From contig JAFISE010000080.1 of assembly GCA_022560025.1 (NCBI GenBank), positions 1 through 64,000 on the forward strand: a stretch of DNA of 64,000 bases, given 5' to 3'. The position numbers and the translations under genes were made by a program. Of this stretch, positions 22,120-33,368 are shown one piece after another. Each line of letters opens with the position of its first letter. The first letter of the stretch is position 1. Source of the stretch: Stagonosporopsis chrysanthemi (taxonomy: Eukaryota > Ascomycota > Dothideomycetes > Pleosporales > Didymellaceae). A model generated the notes under the pieces. The model saw only the letters and a list, made by a program, of their open reading frames with translations, searched no databases and was not told the origin of the DNA.

Positions 22120-22842
22120 AAGGGTGAAGCTAATGAGAAGACAACGAGTAAGAGCGGCTTATATATATTGTGCACAGAGTGCTTCTGTGCATTTTGTTAC
22201 TAATGTTGTACTGTACTACAGACAGTTGTGTCTGGGTCACGGAAGGGAACGGAGTTGCAACGGGCCGACTTAAGACAGACTACAGTATCTGTGCAGGCTG
22301 GGCACACAGGCGCTCAAGACGGGCCTATGAGCTCCTTGGAGAAAGGCATTTTAGGATCATCTAGTATGTGTTGTCTCAGCACATCTTCATGCTTTAATCT
22401 CACCAAGCCAGCTATCTAGGGCTGCTGGAAAGCGACATTGGTGTCGTCGTCAAGAGGATCAAGCCTGGACCCAATGAGTGGGACTCGTTTCCAGCATTGA
22501 CCGTACCGCTCGCGCAAGAATTATCACGAGAGAACCGATTGCTACTTTCCAGTACTGCCGATCCGCTCCTCAAGTCTAACTCTATATATACGTGAATTTT
22601 GGGTAGTATAGGTGCTTGCAGAAACGTGCGGACCCATCTTCACCTAGTAGACTGCGTTAAGGACCATTCCTGATTGGCTGATCACCTTCATTGACCAATC
22701 AGAAGTAATCTACCGTCTAGCGTGCCAGATTCCAGGGTTTCATACACATACATTTGTGCAGGTGCAGGCATTATGTTGGGCCATTTTTGTCAAATGCCTT
22801 ATTAACGAAGTCTTCGCAGACGTATCTGCGTCACAAGACGAG
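22120..22842. other. Intergenic; no supported gene
   Basis: This is the promoter of the decarboxylase-like gene (a TATATATA-like stretch lies near 22159-22168) plus sequence with only short frames. Confidence 0.35.
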
Positions 22843-23085
22843 ATGCCCAATGGAATTGAAGAAGCGCGTCTGGGCACCATTGTCGCCAACGTAGAAAACA
22901 GTTGCTATGGGATTGCTGGTGAGGTTATCAAATACGTCAAAGCTGCAGCTGTGAAGATGGGAATCAAGATTATCGTTGATGATGAGATCGACATTGATGG
23001 TGAGTGGGAAGATGTCTTTGAAGAATCTATGAACCCACCAAAGTCTGGTACGTTCGCCTCTAGGTCATATCTGATTGATCAATAA
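22843..23085 (+). CDS. Small hypothetical protein or terminal exon (80 aa)
   Basis: Not recognised. The frame from ATG 22843 has a coding-like text (GIEEARLGTIVANVENSCYG, then MGIKIIVDDEIDIDGEWEDV). An open frame extends upstream without ATG, so this may be the last exon of a longer gene or a remnant. Acidic C-terminal half; no signal peptide or membrane helix. Confidence 0.27.
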   Translation: MPNGIEEARLGTIVANVENSCYGIAGEVIKYVKAAAVKMGIKIIVDDEIDIDGEWEDVFEESMNPPKSGTFASRSYLIDQ

Positions 23086-23250
23086 TAATAGATTGACATC
23101 AGTAGCAATGAGAATTTTACACTGTAGCTACCATCATAAAACAACGCACACGTGCCCCGCCAAGCTCCCACAGTATCTTCTCGAGTCGCAACTTCTCCGG
23201 GTACTGCTTCTTTGAAGATCTCGCAGACCGTTCCTAATCCAGTAAAATTG

Positions 23251-25094
23251 TTACCAAGGTGCTACCCATGGTCGTCTCTTCTCTAAGGTCCATTCCTTTT
23301 TGACTTTCTCGATGTTGGCAAAGAAGTCCTTGTGATTTTGGTCCTTGTTCTTCACTGGCGTCCACGATTGAGTTAACATCGCCAGAAAGGTATCCATGTC
23401 CCGATCTGTCCTTGCCTTTGCTTCAGCAAATTTCTGATCCATGTACTTGTTCCAAAGCGATCCGAGTTGTTGAGGGAGCCAGGCATTGAAATTGGCTCTT
23501 GGATGGTTCACCATCTCTGTGTCAAGCCGCTCGATCATCTGACCCATCCGTACCTTTTGTTTTTTCAGGATGCCTTGAATCTCCTTACTGTTCATATACT
23601 TGCGGGCGCCCATCAGATGCTTGAGTTCCAACAGAGCTGACTTCGCGGTGTCAATGTTCAATGTCTTCTTGTTCTTAGTCCCCTTTCCCTTGATATCCCT
23701 GGTAAGTCTCGTCTGGTCGTAGATGCCCGATCCAGGCTTTTTTGGCGTCCACATCTAAGAAGTAATAGTCAGCAACAATCTATCTGGCAATCTTAGGAAA
23801 AATTGCTCGACGTACATTAGACTTTGCAGGCGCATTCAACAACGTGTGCAGGTAGACGAACTCCTCCGGAAAATTGTCTCTACCGGGAAATGCGCTTGCA
23901 AGGTGAGCAAGAACGCCCTTCGCGGTTCCGTCGCTATCGGGCAGTCCATCCGTGATTTTGAAGGTCTGCGACTGCACATCGGGAGTCGTCCATGTCTGCC
24001 TCCAGTACTCGCAAAAGTCTATCTTTTTGCCTTTCTGCGCCTTATCAGGGTGCTCATACATATTGCCAGGCTTCTGATCGCGGACCCAATCGAAAAACCG
24101 AGTCACGACGTTCCATTCCAGAACGTGCTCTACTTGGTAATCAATGTCGGGAATGCCTGCAGCAGGCTTCGCTGCTGCTCTGAAAACAAGGTCGTCGCAA
24201 ACGTCTGGTTTGACGAATCCATACCAGTTCGCATTTTTAGGCTGCAGGTAGTCAGCATGCAGTATAGTAGAGGTGCACATGTCGAAAAGAGTTTCAAACT
24301 CAGATATAACTTACCATTTCTTTCTTTTCTGGATAGTTTAAGGCCTTCAAGTCGAAATTACAAGCCTTCCCCGACTTCGGAGTTGAGCGCTTCTCAACGT
24401 GAACTCTGCTACCGCTGTAGCCTTGTCGGTCGTTCAAAGTCTCTTCTCTTTTTTCTGCAAGGGCAGCTTGTTTACTCGATGCCAACAACTCGCTATAGAG
24501 CTTCTTGCAAGTCTTCGTAGGCGTTGCCTTTGCACTACTAGATGTCTTGGACGACGCTTTCTGGGTTGGCGTAGCGATCGGTTTTGCAGATGTCTTCGCA
24601 GTTGGTTTGACGGGTGGTTTCGCGGGTGGTTTCGCAGGTGGTTTTGCAGGTACTTTCGGCTTTGGTTTCTTTGCACGCGTCTCCAGATTCCCAGCAGATT
24701 GGGTTGACACAGTATATGTCGGCTCGTTTCCGTCTGCGCTAATCGTACCACCCCTGGTGGCCTGGTCGACAACGCAGAACTCCAAGATCTTGCGAAATGT
24801 CTGGATGCATTTCTCGTTGTCCTGTGGGCCCTCAGTATGTTCGATTGTCAACGTAAAATCTGTCGAGGCATAGCTGACAACGTTTTCGACAATTACGTCG
24901 GATGTCAGGTCTTGTTCGCAGATACGAGATATGGAATCTTCAAGCGCTGCCTGCAGCACTTTCGGATCATTCCGAAGCTGTTGGGTTACAGCCTTTCCTT
25001 GAACACATTCCGGGTTTCCTTGAGCATGAACAATCTGGGACCCAAACAGGATTGTCAATGCTGCAACGCCAGGGTTCCACATGGCGAGATGCAC
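23251..25094 (-). CDS. Secreted modular protein, same N-terminal module, unrelated C-terminal domain
   Basis: Exons are 25094-24315, 24241-23816 and 23754-23251, with introns of 73 and 61 nt (GTAAGT and GTACGT donors) and phase-0 joins; 569 aa. Residues 1-24 look like a signal peptide. The N-terminal module (to ~140) ends CIQTFRKILEFC then ATRGGTIS, clearly like the 19146 gene. A Lys/Pro/Ala repeat linker follows (~142-196), then a dibasic VEKR and a segment with KACNFDLKALNYPEKKE, again matching the partner. The C-terminal ~310 residues differ: NWYGFVKPDVC, DYQVEHVLEWNVVTRFFDWV, then a Lys-rich helical region. I recall similar EHVLEWQ-type text in large secreted fungal proteins but cannot name its function. 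Confidence 0.78.
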
Positions 25095-25835
25095 GTGTTA
25101 TTATCCCAGCGGAGCGATGTCGTGTTTAATTGGCTAGAAAAAAGAGGAACAGTATTGAGCAAAGGGGCGAGAAGCTGGCGAAGGAAAGACTGGAAGGATG
25201 AACGTAATGGAAGATTCTCTATCTATGGGGTGATGAAGTATCTCTATATACTCATATAATGCAAGATATGTATCGAAACTCCAATATCAACTTGACGTTG
25301 TATGATGCTAGGTCGGACTTCACGACATTAGATCAGGGCTTGGTATGGACCTTGAAATGAATTTTCCGAGTCCGTTACAGTCCGGGTGCCCATTGGTCGA
25401 TTTGGATGAGATACAATGAGTAATATTAAGAATAAAATCTCACGTAATGGACATAAGGATGTTCTCGATAAGGTGATGTAAGCTCATCTCCGCAAGGTAC
25501 AATCTCCCACCTATTTGTAAGAAGACCACAAGTCAACAGCGAAGTCCGAAACATCGCACTAGGGTGGTTCAATACTACACCTAGTGTGCCCGTTGGAGCT
25601 GCTGGAAGGAGTATCCGCAATGCAAAAAGAGTCGTTCCATTAGTTCCTTGACGCAAAGCTCAAACGGAAGTCATGGATTCGTAGCATAATTGGAAAAGTC
25701 ATGATTCGTCCACGTTCATAGATATTCTAGCTCATACGGGAGTAATTCTTGGCCTGAAGAGAATCGATAGCTATTTTTTATGAACCCTGCAATCTAATTG
25801 TTTCCTCAACCTTGCGCCACGAATGGTACAGTCCC
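25095..25835. other. Intergenic; no supported gene
   Basis: About 740 bp covering the promoter of the secreted-protein gene and the 3' flank of the F-box gene. Short frames only. Confidence 0.4.
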
Positions 25836-27560
25836 TTACATATCAAAGTATCTGTATCGGAAACGCTCAAAGTCCAAGCTACCACGAAGTCCACCATCAT
25901 CAAACCAATCAGATCGGTCCTTCACAGGTTCTTCGCCGATTTTCTGAAACAGCTCATGCAGGCTTGCTTGTGGTCGCCATGAGCTGGTCCTCCACGACAT
26001 CTGCCTCTGACCATCAAAGTTTCTCCCAGACTCGTTGCTGAACGCCTTTTCGTAAGGTCCCGTGTAAGCAATGCCCCAGGCAAGCTGTTCCGCGTAGAGA
26101 ACGTGCTTGGGTATGTTTGAGACACTCTCAAAATCAAAACTTTTGTACTCTTCGTCCTCAGGATTGAGATTAAAGCTCAGCGGTGACCATAATGCAAAGG
26201 TCCTTAGGCGAGGCATATGTACAGCAGCATTCGCGAATCCTGTAAGGAATGGGACCAGCACTTCGTTGTTGGGAGCAACACGATACTGAAAGTTGTTGGT
26301 CTGAGCTTCTTCTAGATCAATTTCGCATGTTTCCTCCCACACCAGGTCATCTTTCTCTGTATCGATGAGGGGCGGGTACATCTCGGCTTCTGATACCCTG
26401 TTGCCAACTTTCGCGCCTTCAAGGCTCAGCCCGGTCGGTTCGTCGAAGTACCAAGATCCTGAAGGGGAACACATATGGAATACGACGTGGAGGTGCTCGA
26501 GGTTTGGCCAGTGAGGAGCACTGCCATCGCTAGGCCAGAACAGTGCTGCATCGGCAATTACGCGGATATACATTGTACGTAATTGTTGCGAAAGTATACG
26601 CAGACTGGTACTGAAAGGGTCATCCAATGACGGATCCACAAGTTCTGGCATTGGCAGACGTTGGTCTATGTATTGGATGTGAGATTGAGGGTAGAGAAAG
26701 TCAAGACGGGCATGACGCAGATTGCGCAAAGAAATCTTTTCTAGCGATTTTTTGAATGTACTGCGAGAGTCTTTGCGTGAACCGACCCAGTCTTGCGTAA
26801 TGTAGCGAAGTGATTCGGACGAGAATGTGTTACTGTATAACTCATCCGCGCCAACTCTGCAATGTAAAGTCGATAGATTGGGTAACCTGTCAGAGAGGTC
26901 CAGAAGCACTCGCAGATCGAGCTTTCGTAACGAGGGCTCTGTTCCATTGCTATACCAGGTCTGATCCGGACTTTCTATGGTCAATTCGCATATAGAACGT
27001 AATTCTGGCAGTATCTCAGGCCTCAGGAGATGTACACGCCAACTGACGAATATTCGCTGGAGAGGCCACGTGGATGGGTTCAATTCCATGGTCGGCGTGA
27101 AGATCTTGAGTTGAATGTTACCGCTGAGTGTTCTATTACATTCTTGCTTCTCAACAGTGTCGATTGCTGTGAAAAGTAGGTTGATTTGTTGAGTGTAACT
27201 TTCATCGATGTTATCGAGTTCTTCTCGTGATTCTCGATAGCAGTTGGCTCCTTCAATTGCATCTTCCGGACTCTCAACTCCGTCAGGTGTAGGCAAGGGC
27301 GTTCGAAACTCCACCTGTCGAAGATATCGAAAGCGCCTGCCAGTGTATGTCTCGACAAATTTGTCAATAGATTCAGTAGTCAAGCAAAAACTTTCAAACA
27401 CTCTAGAGTACTGCTCAGCAGCATACTGAAGCTTTTTGGAGAGCAGAAGTACTGATCTGAGGTTCTTGCGATCGAGACGGCTACAGATGTTGTCGACAAT
27501 TTCCTGAGGTAGATCGTTCATGATGGCAGACGAAACAGGGTTGTTCTGGTAAGTTTCCAA
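25836..27560 (-). CDS. F-box domain protein, 574 aa
   Basis: A single uninterrupted exon. A second Met (MNDLPQEIVD) 13 residues in is a plausible alternative start. The F-box is at the N-terminus: MNDLPQEIVDNICSRLDRKN, followed by LRSVLLLSKKLQYAAEQ. The remainder reads as leucine-rich-repeat-like text (for example LRKLDLRVLLDLSDRLPNLSTLH and WPNLEHLHVVFHM). By family it should act as an SCF ubiquitin-ligase substrate adaptor; the substrate is unknown. This is the one fully intact long F-box gene in the window and may resemble the ancestor of the broken loci. Confidence 0.83.
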   Translation of the reverse strand: METYQNNPVSSAIMNDLPQEIVDNICSRLDRKNLRSVLLLSKKLQYAAEQYSRVFESFCLTTESIDKFVETYTGRRFRYLRQVEFRTPLPTPDGVESPEDAIEGANCYRESREELDNIDESYTQQINLLFTAIDTVEKQECNRTLSGNIQLKIFTPTMELNPSTWPLQRIFVSWRVHLLRPEILPELRSICELTIESPDQTWYSNGTEPSLRKLDLRVLLDLSDRLPNLSTLHCRVGADELYSNTFSSESLRYITQDWVGSRKDSRSTFKKSLEKISLRNLRHARLDFLYPQSHIQYIDQRLPMPELVDPSLDDPFSTSLRILSQQLRTMYIRVIADAALFWPSDGSAPHWPNLEHLHVVFHMCSPSGSWYFDEPTGLSLEGAKVGNRVSEAEMYPPLIDTEKDDLVWEETCEIDLEEAQTNNFQYRVAPNNEVLVPFLTGFANAAVHMPRLRTFALWSPLSFNLNPEDEEYKSFDFESVSNIPKHVLYAEQLAWGIAYTGPYEKAFSNESGRNFDGQRQMSWRTSSWRPQASLHELFQKIGEEPVKDRSDWFDDGGLRGSLDFERFRYRYFDM

Positions 27561-28377
27561 ACAAAGTTCCGGATCAAGACACTAGAATTCAAAGCGTGTA
27601 CTCTAGAAGTGATGTGTGATGAGATACGGAGCCCTGGCGCATAATGTTTGTTCATGATCCCATTACCGACGCTAACCCGATTTGGCACTCCACGTTTCGC
27701 ATCGGTGACCGAAGGTGATCTATGTCCAGCTTCTTCTCGCGTGTATTATTACAGGTCAAAGTCAGGAGTTTACATATCTATGAAGCAGAGGTTGAGACGA
27801 CTCTGTGACAGGGGTTCTGCAGGCGTGTCTGAGGATTTCGTTCAGAAACGCGATGAGAAAATTATAGGTGAAGTCTCGACCTAAGTATAATAGCACACAG
27901 TCAAACAGGAGCAAATTCAAGATTCGACCAATGGTCTTAAACAAAATCAAGTGTACAACAGGAAGATGTGACAAGTGTCTGGCTACGACTGGTTACAATG
28001 GCAAGCGGCGTTAACGCTAGCGTCGGAGCTAAGAACGAATGCGCCTGGCGACATTATGCCTAATTACAATTACCTGAATGATGCTCCCGTTTCATCTGGA
28101 GATTTCACAAGTCGTTGGTAGCCAAGGCATCGATTATTTACGTAAGGTCACATTTTGGTCATCAATCAGATTGCGACAGCGATGCATAGTCAGTAATGCC
28201 GACCTTGGCTTAGCATTTCGACAACCGTGAAGTCAGCTCTATTGATGCCCTTGTCTGCATCTGCCGGCATTTGCCTTGGCAGCGGCTTTTTTTTCGAGTC
28301 CTTAGTACATTTTAGAGTACCATACGAAAAAGACTCAATTTCGAGCACTAAATTATTGAGTGGATTGGATAACAAGA
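27561..28377. other. Intergenic; no supported gene
   Basis: About 800 bp with only short frames, ending at the 5-bp target duplication of repeat copy 3. Confidence 0.4.
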
Positions 28378-28561
28378 TGTAACCACGTGGCATAGATCAC
28401 ATGATATTCTATTGTAGCAGGCACTGCCCGGTGTGGGCAAGTGCACTTACCTCTGAGCTGAAGGCTCCTGTAGACGAACATCATAACATCACAACACGAG
28501 AACAGATAGCAATACAAGCGTTGACCCGCAGCACCCACTTGACACTGCTCACGCAGTTACA
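28378..28561 (+). mobile_element. Solo-LTR-like repeat, copy 3 (184 bp)
   Basis: Starts TGTAACCACGTGG, ends CACGCAGTTACA and is flanked by a perfect 5-bp duplication CAAGA (28373-28377 and 28562-28566). It is the same length as copy 2 and nearly identical to its reverse complement. No protein-coding content. Confidence 0.88.
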
Positions 28562-29369
28562 CAAGATCTGTCGAACAGGATGGGAGACCTGACTAGATAA
28601 TTCCTATCTCTGCTTTTTTTCTGTACTGTTGAAACATCTGGACTTCATGATTATTTCGGCTATTGTGATGTTTGTCCTGGTCTCCCCTGAAATATTCCTC
28701 GAAACTGAGTGTGATGTCTCATCATCACAGGAATTGTCATCTGTCGCGATGTCGGACCTTCTGATATCTGAACCGTCGTGAGATTTTCCTACGACTGTGT
28801 CTTCGAAAAGCCTTACATAGGTATTGGTGGTTGGTAATGGTTGGAGGCGTTCGTGACTGATGGGGAGACCTTGCCTACTTTCCGTACCATCTCTCAATCT
28901 TCGGAGATACTTGCCTTCAGAGCGCTCAGAGCAAATCGGTCGAAGAAAGCTTACTCGCTGTCAGGAAAGATATGCGAGGTCATCCTTTGAAGACCGGGCG
29001 ATAAAGCGGGCGGCCTTGTCTCGACGTTAAAGTTCGAAAGATCGAAGTTTTGCATTGGACTGAGTGGAAACAGCTTGCTTGTACAGCACAGACGTGGACT
29101 AGACGCTTCTTCGTTTTTGATAACACGGACTTATTGTGGCGTTGTCTGAACGAGAAGGCAACGATGCGCATGAGGAAGGTAGGGTATTGTGCAGGTCTCG
29201 TGTCATCTGATTGCTGCTCACTCATAGAGTCGATCTGCTCACACAGTAACCGTACACGCCTTTTCACTATTGTTCCTTGAATCACCCGTATGTTACCCAA
29301 ACAGCGCTCAGCAAACATGAAGCCTTGTTTTGACCGTGTCAGTATAGAACCCACTACGACCCCTCCCAA
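28562..29369. other. Intergenic; no supported gene
   Basis: About 800 bp between the repeat and the oxygenase stop codon. Two short frames (28897-28604 minus; 29050-29280 plus) show no recognisable family. Confidence 0.4.
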
Positions 29370-30504
29370 TCACAGTCCATACGTAACCTTCAACCTGCGA
29401 TCCAAATGTTCCTTCGCCGTCAACACTTCTTCCCCTTCCTCGTCCAGCCCCAATCTCCTCCTCTGACTCCTCAATTCCTCCTGTCCCTCCTTCCCATCCC
29501 TCTTCTCTAGAACCGCACTCTCCACCCTCTCCAACCGCGCCGCATCAATCGGATGGCAAAAGTACGCCATACTGTACCTCTCCCCGCCACCACTAAACGT
29601 CACTCGATGCACGGTACTCTTCAGTACACCTGCGGTCCAGAAGCTCAGTAAATCGCCAATGTTAACCAGGATCGGGGCGTGCGAGAGCGTCGACGGCGAG
29701 GGGTTGACGGGGACGGGTACCCAGGACTTGGTCTTTGGAGAGAAGAGCTCCAGGCCTGGTTGACCGGGGAGACGGAAGAGCAGGGTGAGAGATCCGTAGT
29801 CAGAGTGTGCACCTGCGCGAATCTGGGAGGAAGTGGAGGTGCTGGTGCTGGGGTAGTACAACATTCTGAAGATTGTGCCTGAAGGGCCGAGGGATTGGTT
29901 GTGGCGACTGGCGAAGTAGGCTGGGTCGGGGGTTTCGAGGGCGGTGCCAAGGAGAGATAGGAGAGTGGTGCAGAGGTTGTGGCAAGCGGTTTGGAAGCGG
30001 CGGATTAGCGGGGAGGAGGCGTCGAGGGGGAAGGGGAGGGGTTGGAGGGTTGGTTGAGGTGGGCCGATGTTGAAGGCTTCTTTTGGGTCGCCATGCTGGG
30101 GCAGATAGGTCAGCTGGGTTGAAGAGGAGTTCGTGTTGTGAAGGGTAGTACCTTTTGGCCTTCGGGATCGAGGGACTCGCCGGCCATTTTCACCCAGCCG
30201 CGATTGATGCCGCCGGCTTTGTCTGAATGGATTGCATATTCTGCTTTTCGCTCCTCTGGTGAGCTGAAGAACTCTCCCGACTTGGTTGGTTTAGTGTCAG
30301 ACATGTTGTTTTGATGATTTGTTTAAGACTGACTAGTTTGAACATATCGTCTATGTCTTGTGGCGAGATAGTCACGCCGTCGTTTTTGATGAAGAGGAAG
30401 CCGTGGGTGGAGGCGGCATCCAGCACCTGGCGAGCGACTTCTTCATTTGGATCTGAAATATCGATGACTGGTATTGTCGTATCCGTGGCTTCAGAGTGAG
30501 GCAT
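29370..30504 (-). CDS. 2-oxoglutarate/Fe(II)-dependent oxygenase (isopenicillin-N-synthase-like fold)
   Basis: Exons are 30504-30334, 30280-30152 and 30095-29370, with introns of 53 and 56 nt; phase-0 joins give 341 aa, the normal family length. The N-terminal DIOX_N domain is seen in TIPVIDIS, HGFLFIKNDG and EFFSSPEERKAEYAI. The catalytic domain has the iron triad H197-x-D199 (AGAHSDYGSL) and H263 (STVHRV), plus the 2-oxoglutarate-binding R273-x-S275 (RYSMAYF). Cytosolic; substrate not predictable, as the family hydroxylates diverse small molecules. It is divergent from MKT1 across 483 bp. The C-terminal ~50 residues are Glu/Arg-rich. Confidence 0.93.
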
Positions 30505-30987
30505 AGTGAAGTTTGGACACACCTGCGTTGTTGATGTTCTGGTAATGGTACTCTGCTGGTGGGGTCCGAATGATTGTGACGTCGCACCGATGATACGATC
30601 AACCAGTTAATCTTCTAAGACAGTCTCGTATGAGCCCAGGAACTAACGTCAATGCTGAATGCAGTCAAGCATCAGGGGGTGTGCGGTTTGGTCGTGTCTT
30701 ATCGGCGGTACTCCGCTGTGAAGTTCCTGAACTAGGGTCGAAAGCGGACAAGTGACTTGACAGGGTTCAGCAAGCGGGCGGGAAGCTCTCGTGCTGGGAC
30801 CGTCGAAAACACCTTGACCATCAACGCCCCGCAATTGCTGCTGTGCCTACCGTTTCCAAGCAGCGCCGCTACCAGATCCTCACACACACCGTCTATAAGT
30901 CACGAGCGCCAGTCTGTCAAGACAATACCCACTGCTGCCTTCGATCGAACCTTCCACCCCAAACAAACAGCGCACGCGCTGATCACG
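30505..30987. promoter_or_regulatory. Divergent promoter, oxygenase / MKT1
   Basis: 483 bp between two divergent start codons. It must drive both genes, but no clear shared operator can be pointed out by eye. Confidence 0.4.
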
Positions 30988-33368
30988 ATGATCCGCGACT
31001 TCGACGCATGGAACGCCAACATTGGCGAGCTCAGCGAGCTGCAAGAGCTGAGTGGCTGTCGCGTGGCTATCGAAGCCGCCCACTACCTCCAGCACCGCAT
31101 CCTCAGTCATCCTCGCGCACGAGAACCGCTTGTTCCTGCACTTGGTGGTCTGCCGCTGGGCATGAAGCAGTACATCGAAGAGGACCTAAGCACATTCGAG
31201 AGCCTACAGATCGAGCCATGGTTCGTCTTCAGCGGCCTGGACATCACAAAACCTGAAGATCCATTTCAGCAGAAGCAACGCGAGGCTGGTGTCAACACCG
31301 TGGCCTGGAACTTGTACGACGGCAACCAAGCCGAGGCGTCTGTCGCAAAGTTTGGAGAGTCTACATACGTCACGCCCGAGGACCTCTTTCGCTTCCTACA
31401 GTCCATTTTGATCGAGCGCAAAGTCCACTTCCAGGTCGCGCCCTACAGCGCTTGGGCCCAGGTAAGCTTCCGTGACCCTCGAGAGAACATACCATTAACA
31501 CGGTGCAGCTGGCGTATCTTGAAAAAGAAACCCTCGTACACGCCATATCAGGCGCCTCAGAAGTTCTCCTCTTCGAGTGTGACAAGGTCGTGACATCGTG
31601 GAACCTTGAGGACAAGACTTTCAGTTGGACGAAGCGAGCGAAATGCATTGCTGATTTGGAAAGATTCTCCAGCAGCGGAAGAGTCACCGAAGATGTATTT
31701 GTCGATGCGCTATTACTCGCCGGCACGCCGTTCCTACCGACCTTGCCCAATCTGAGCTCGCCCAACAGGACAGAGCTCCTCAAACCACATGGTGCGATCA
31801 AGATGATCATGAGCAACGGAAGGACAGGGTATTCGGTTGTCATCAGCCATAAAGATGACCCGCGTTTCGGCAACTACGTCGACAGGTACTGCAAAGCACG
31901 TCTGGCCGTGAAGAACCATCCCATCCTGACCGCTGAGGGCAAGGTTGAGCCCCTGAACGCAAGCCAGATGTCAGCCGATGCGAATCAGTTCCTGGGACAG
32001 CGGCTCTCCGATGAGCTTCACTATCTCCAATCGCATGGCATCCTCAACTCGCGCCTCCTACAATGGCGCACGTCCTGCGAAATCAATGACCAGCCCCCGA
32101 TAGACGGCGGCATGTCTCCAGAATACCAGAAACTCGTTAGCACCAAGCTTACGCCGTTGCGTACAGCGGCCCTCAATTTACTGTCAACACCGCTTCACCA
32201 CTGGTACAGGGTTAAGGGCCTGGAACAAACATGTTGGTATCCGGACGCAGCAACGGGGAAGCCATTGAAGAAAGAGATCTCCATGAGAGATTTGCCAGAA
32301 TACCAGGCTATCGCTGAGACCTGGAATGTGAAGGAGGCTACATTCAAGGAAGTCGTGACAAGCAACGAGGGGAGCGGGCCGCTTGGCTCTGCCATCTTGG
32401 CCTTGACGAGTGACGACTTCATTGCCCAAACTGTGGCGAAGAAGGACACCAACAACGTGAGTCTGTGCATGGATACTATTTGAGCTCATACTGACATCAA
32501 GTAGCTGCTCTCGACACCAGATGAGATCTTGTACAACTCGATCTGGCGATTCCTTGCCGTGCGAGAGTACGTCGATGCGAAGCACAACCTAACCCCCTGG
32601 GGTTTCGTGCTTGCCCAGACAATCGCTTCTTTGGACGGTAATGCCGAACTTGAAGAAAGTGCTGTGCTTGCTGTAGAGCTGCTACGTCTCGAGGACTTGA
32701 ACGGCGACATTGCTATGTTCCCGTACAACGGGGCACCTATGCGGGGTAACGGTCAGTACGACAGTGCGCGTTTGATGAACGATGGCTGACATTATTACAG
32801 CAAAGGATCAACATGCAAACATGCTGATCTCGCGTGTCGCCGGTTTAGGTACCCTGCAACACAAGCCAATTGGCTTCACCGGCCCTCTCAGCCAGCATCT
32901 GCTTGGTTACGGGTCGATTGTGAATCTGATTCGTCAGACATTGCGCGATCTTGTCGAAGCCACTTGTACAAACATGTTCCTGACCGGGTGTTGTGAGAGG
33001 AAGACCGATCTCTCACACTTGATAACAAAGTATGATGACACCATACGTCTCGCGGATCCTGCTAACATATTCACAGGTTGCCTTTCCTCCTGCCTAACAA
33101 CTGCGCACTCGGCATTGGCGTCAAATCTTATCTCGATGAGCTCACCAACGACCCAGACCCAACCTCTGCAGACTCGAAAGCACGAGTCATCGACACAGTC
33201 TCCACTCGATACTTCCCACAGTCTATAGATTTCCCACATGATCTTCGTACAGCATTCGCGCTGTGGGACGCCGTGTTTGCTGGAGTCAAGGCCTCCGGCA
33301 CAAAGATCTCGCAACAGAACAAGACATTATGGACAGAGACGAATGATTGGCTGCGAGAGCGTCGTTAG
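30988..33368 (+). CDS. MKT1: MKT1-like post-transcriptional regulator (XPG/FEN-fold protein)
   Basis: Five exons: 30988-31461, 31509-32456, 32505-32751, 32801-33029 and 33077-33368. Introns are 47-49 nt with GTAAGC, GTGAGT, GTCAGT and GTATGA donors; all phases fit and give 729 aa. The N-terminus resembles the XPG N-domain (LSGCRVAIEAAHYLQHRI) and an XPG-I-like part follows (VHFQVAPYSAWAQLAYLEKE, then LLFECDKVV). The long C-terminal domain reads like fungal Mkt1 (NLLSTPLHHWYRVKGLE, LPNNCALGIGVKSYLDEL). In yeast, Mkt1 works with Pbp1 in translation and mRNA regulation. The assignment is by recall of these features, not by search. Confidence 0.82.

Noticed and set aside
14169..28561. Three-copy repeat as a MITE of a DNA transposon
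   Set aside because: The TG...CA ends and 5-bp duplications fit LTRs better, and common fungal DNA transposons leave TA, 3-bp or 8-9-bp duplications. It is not fully excluded.
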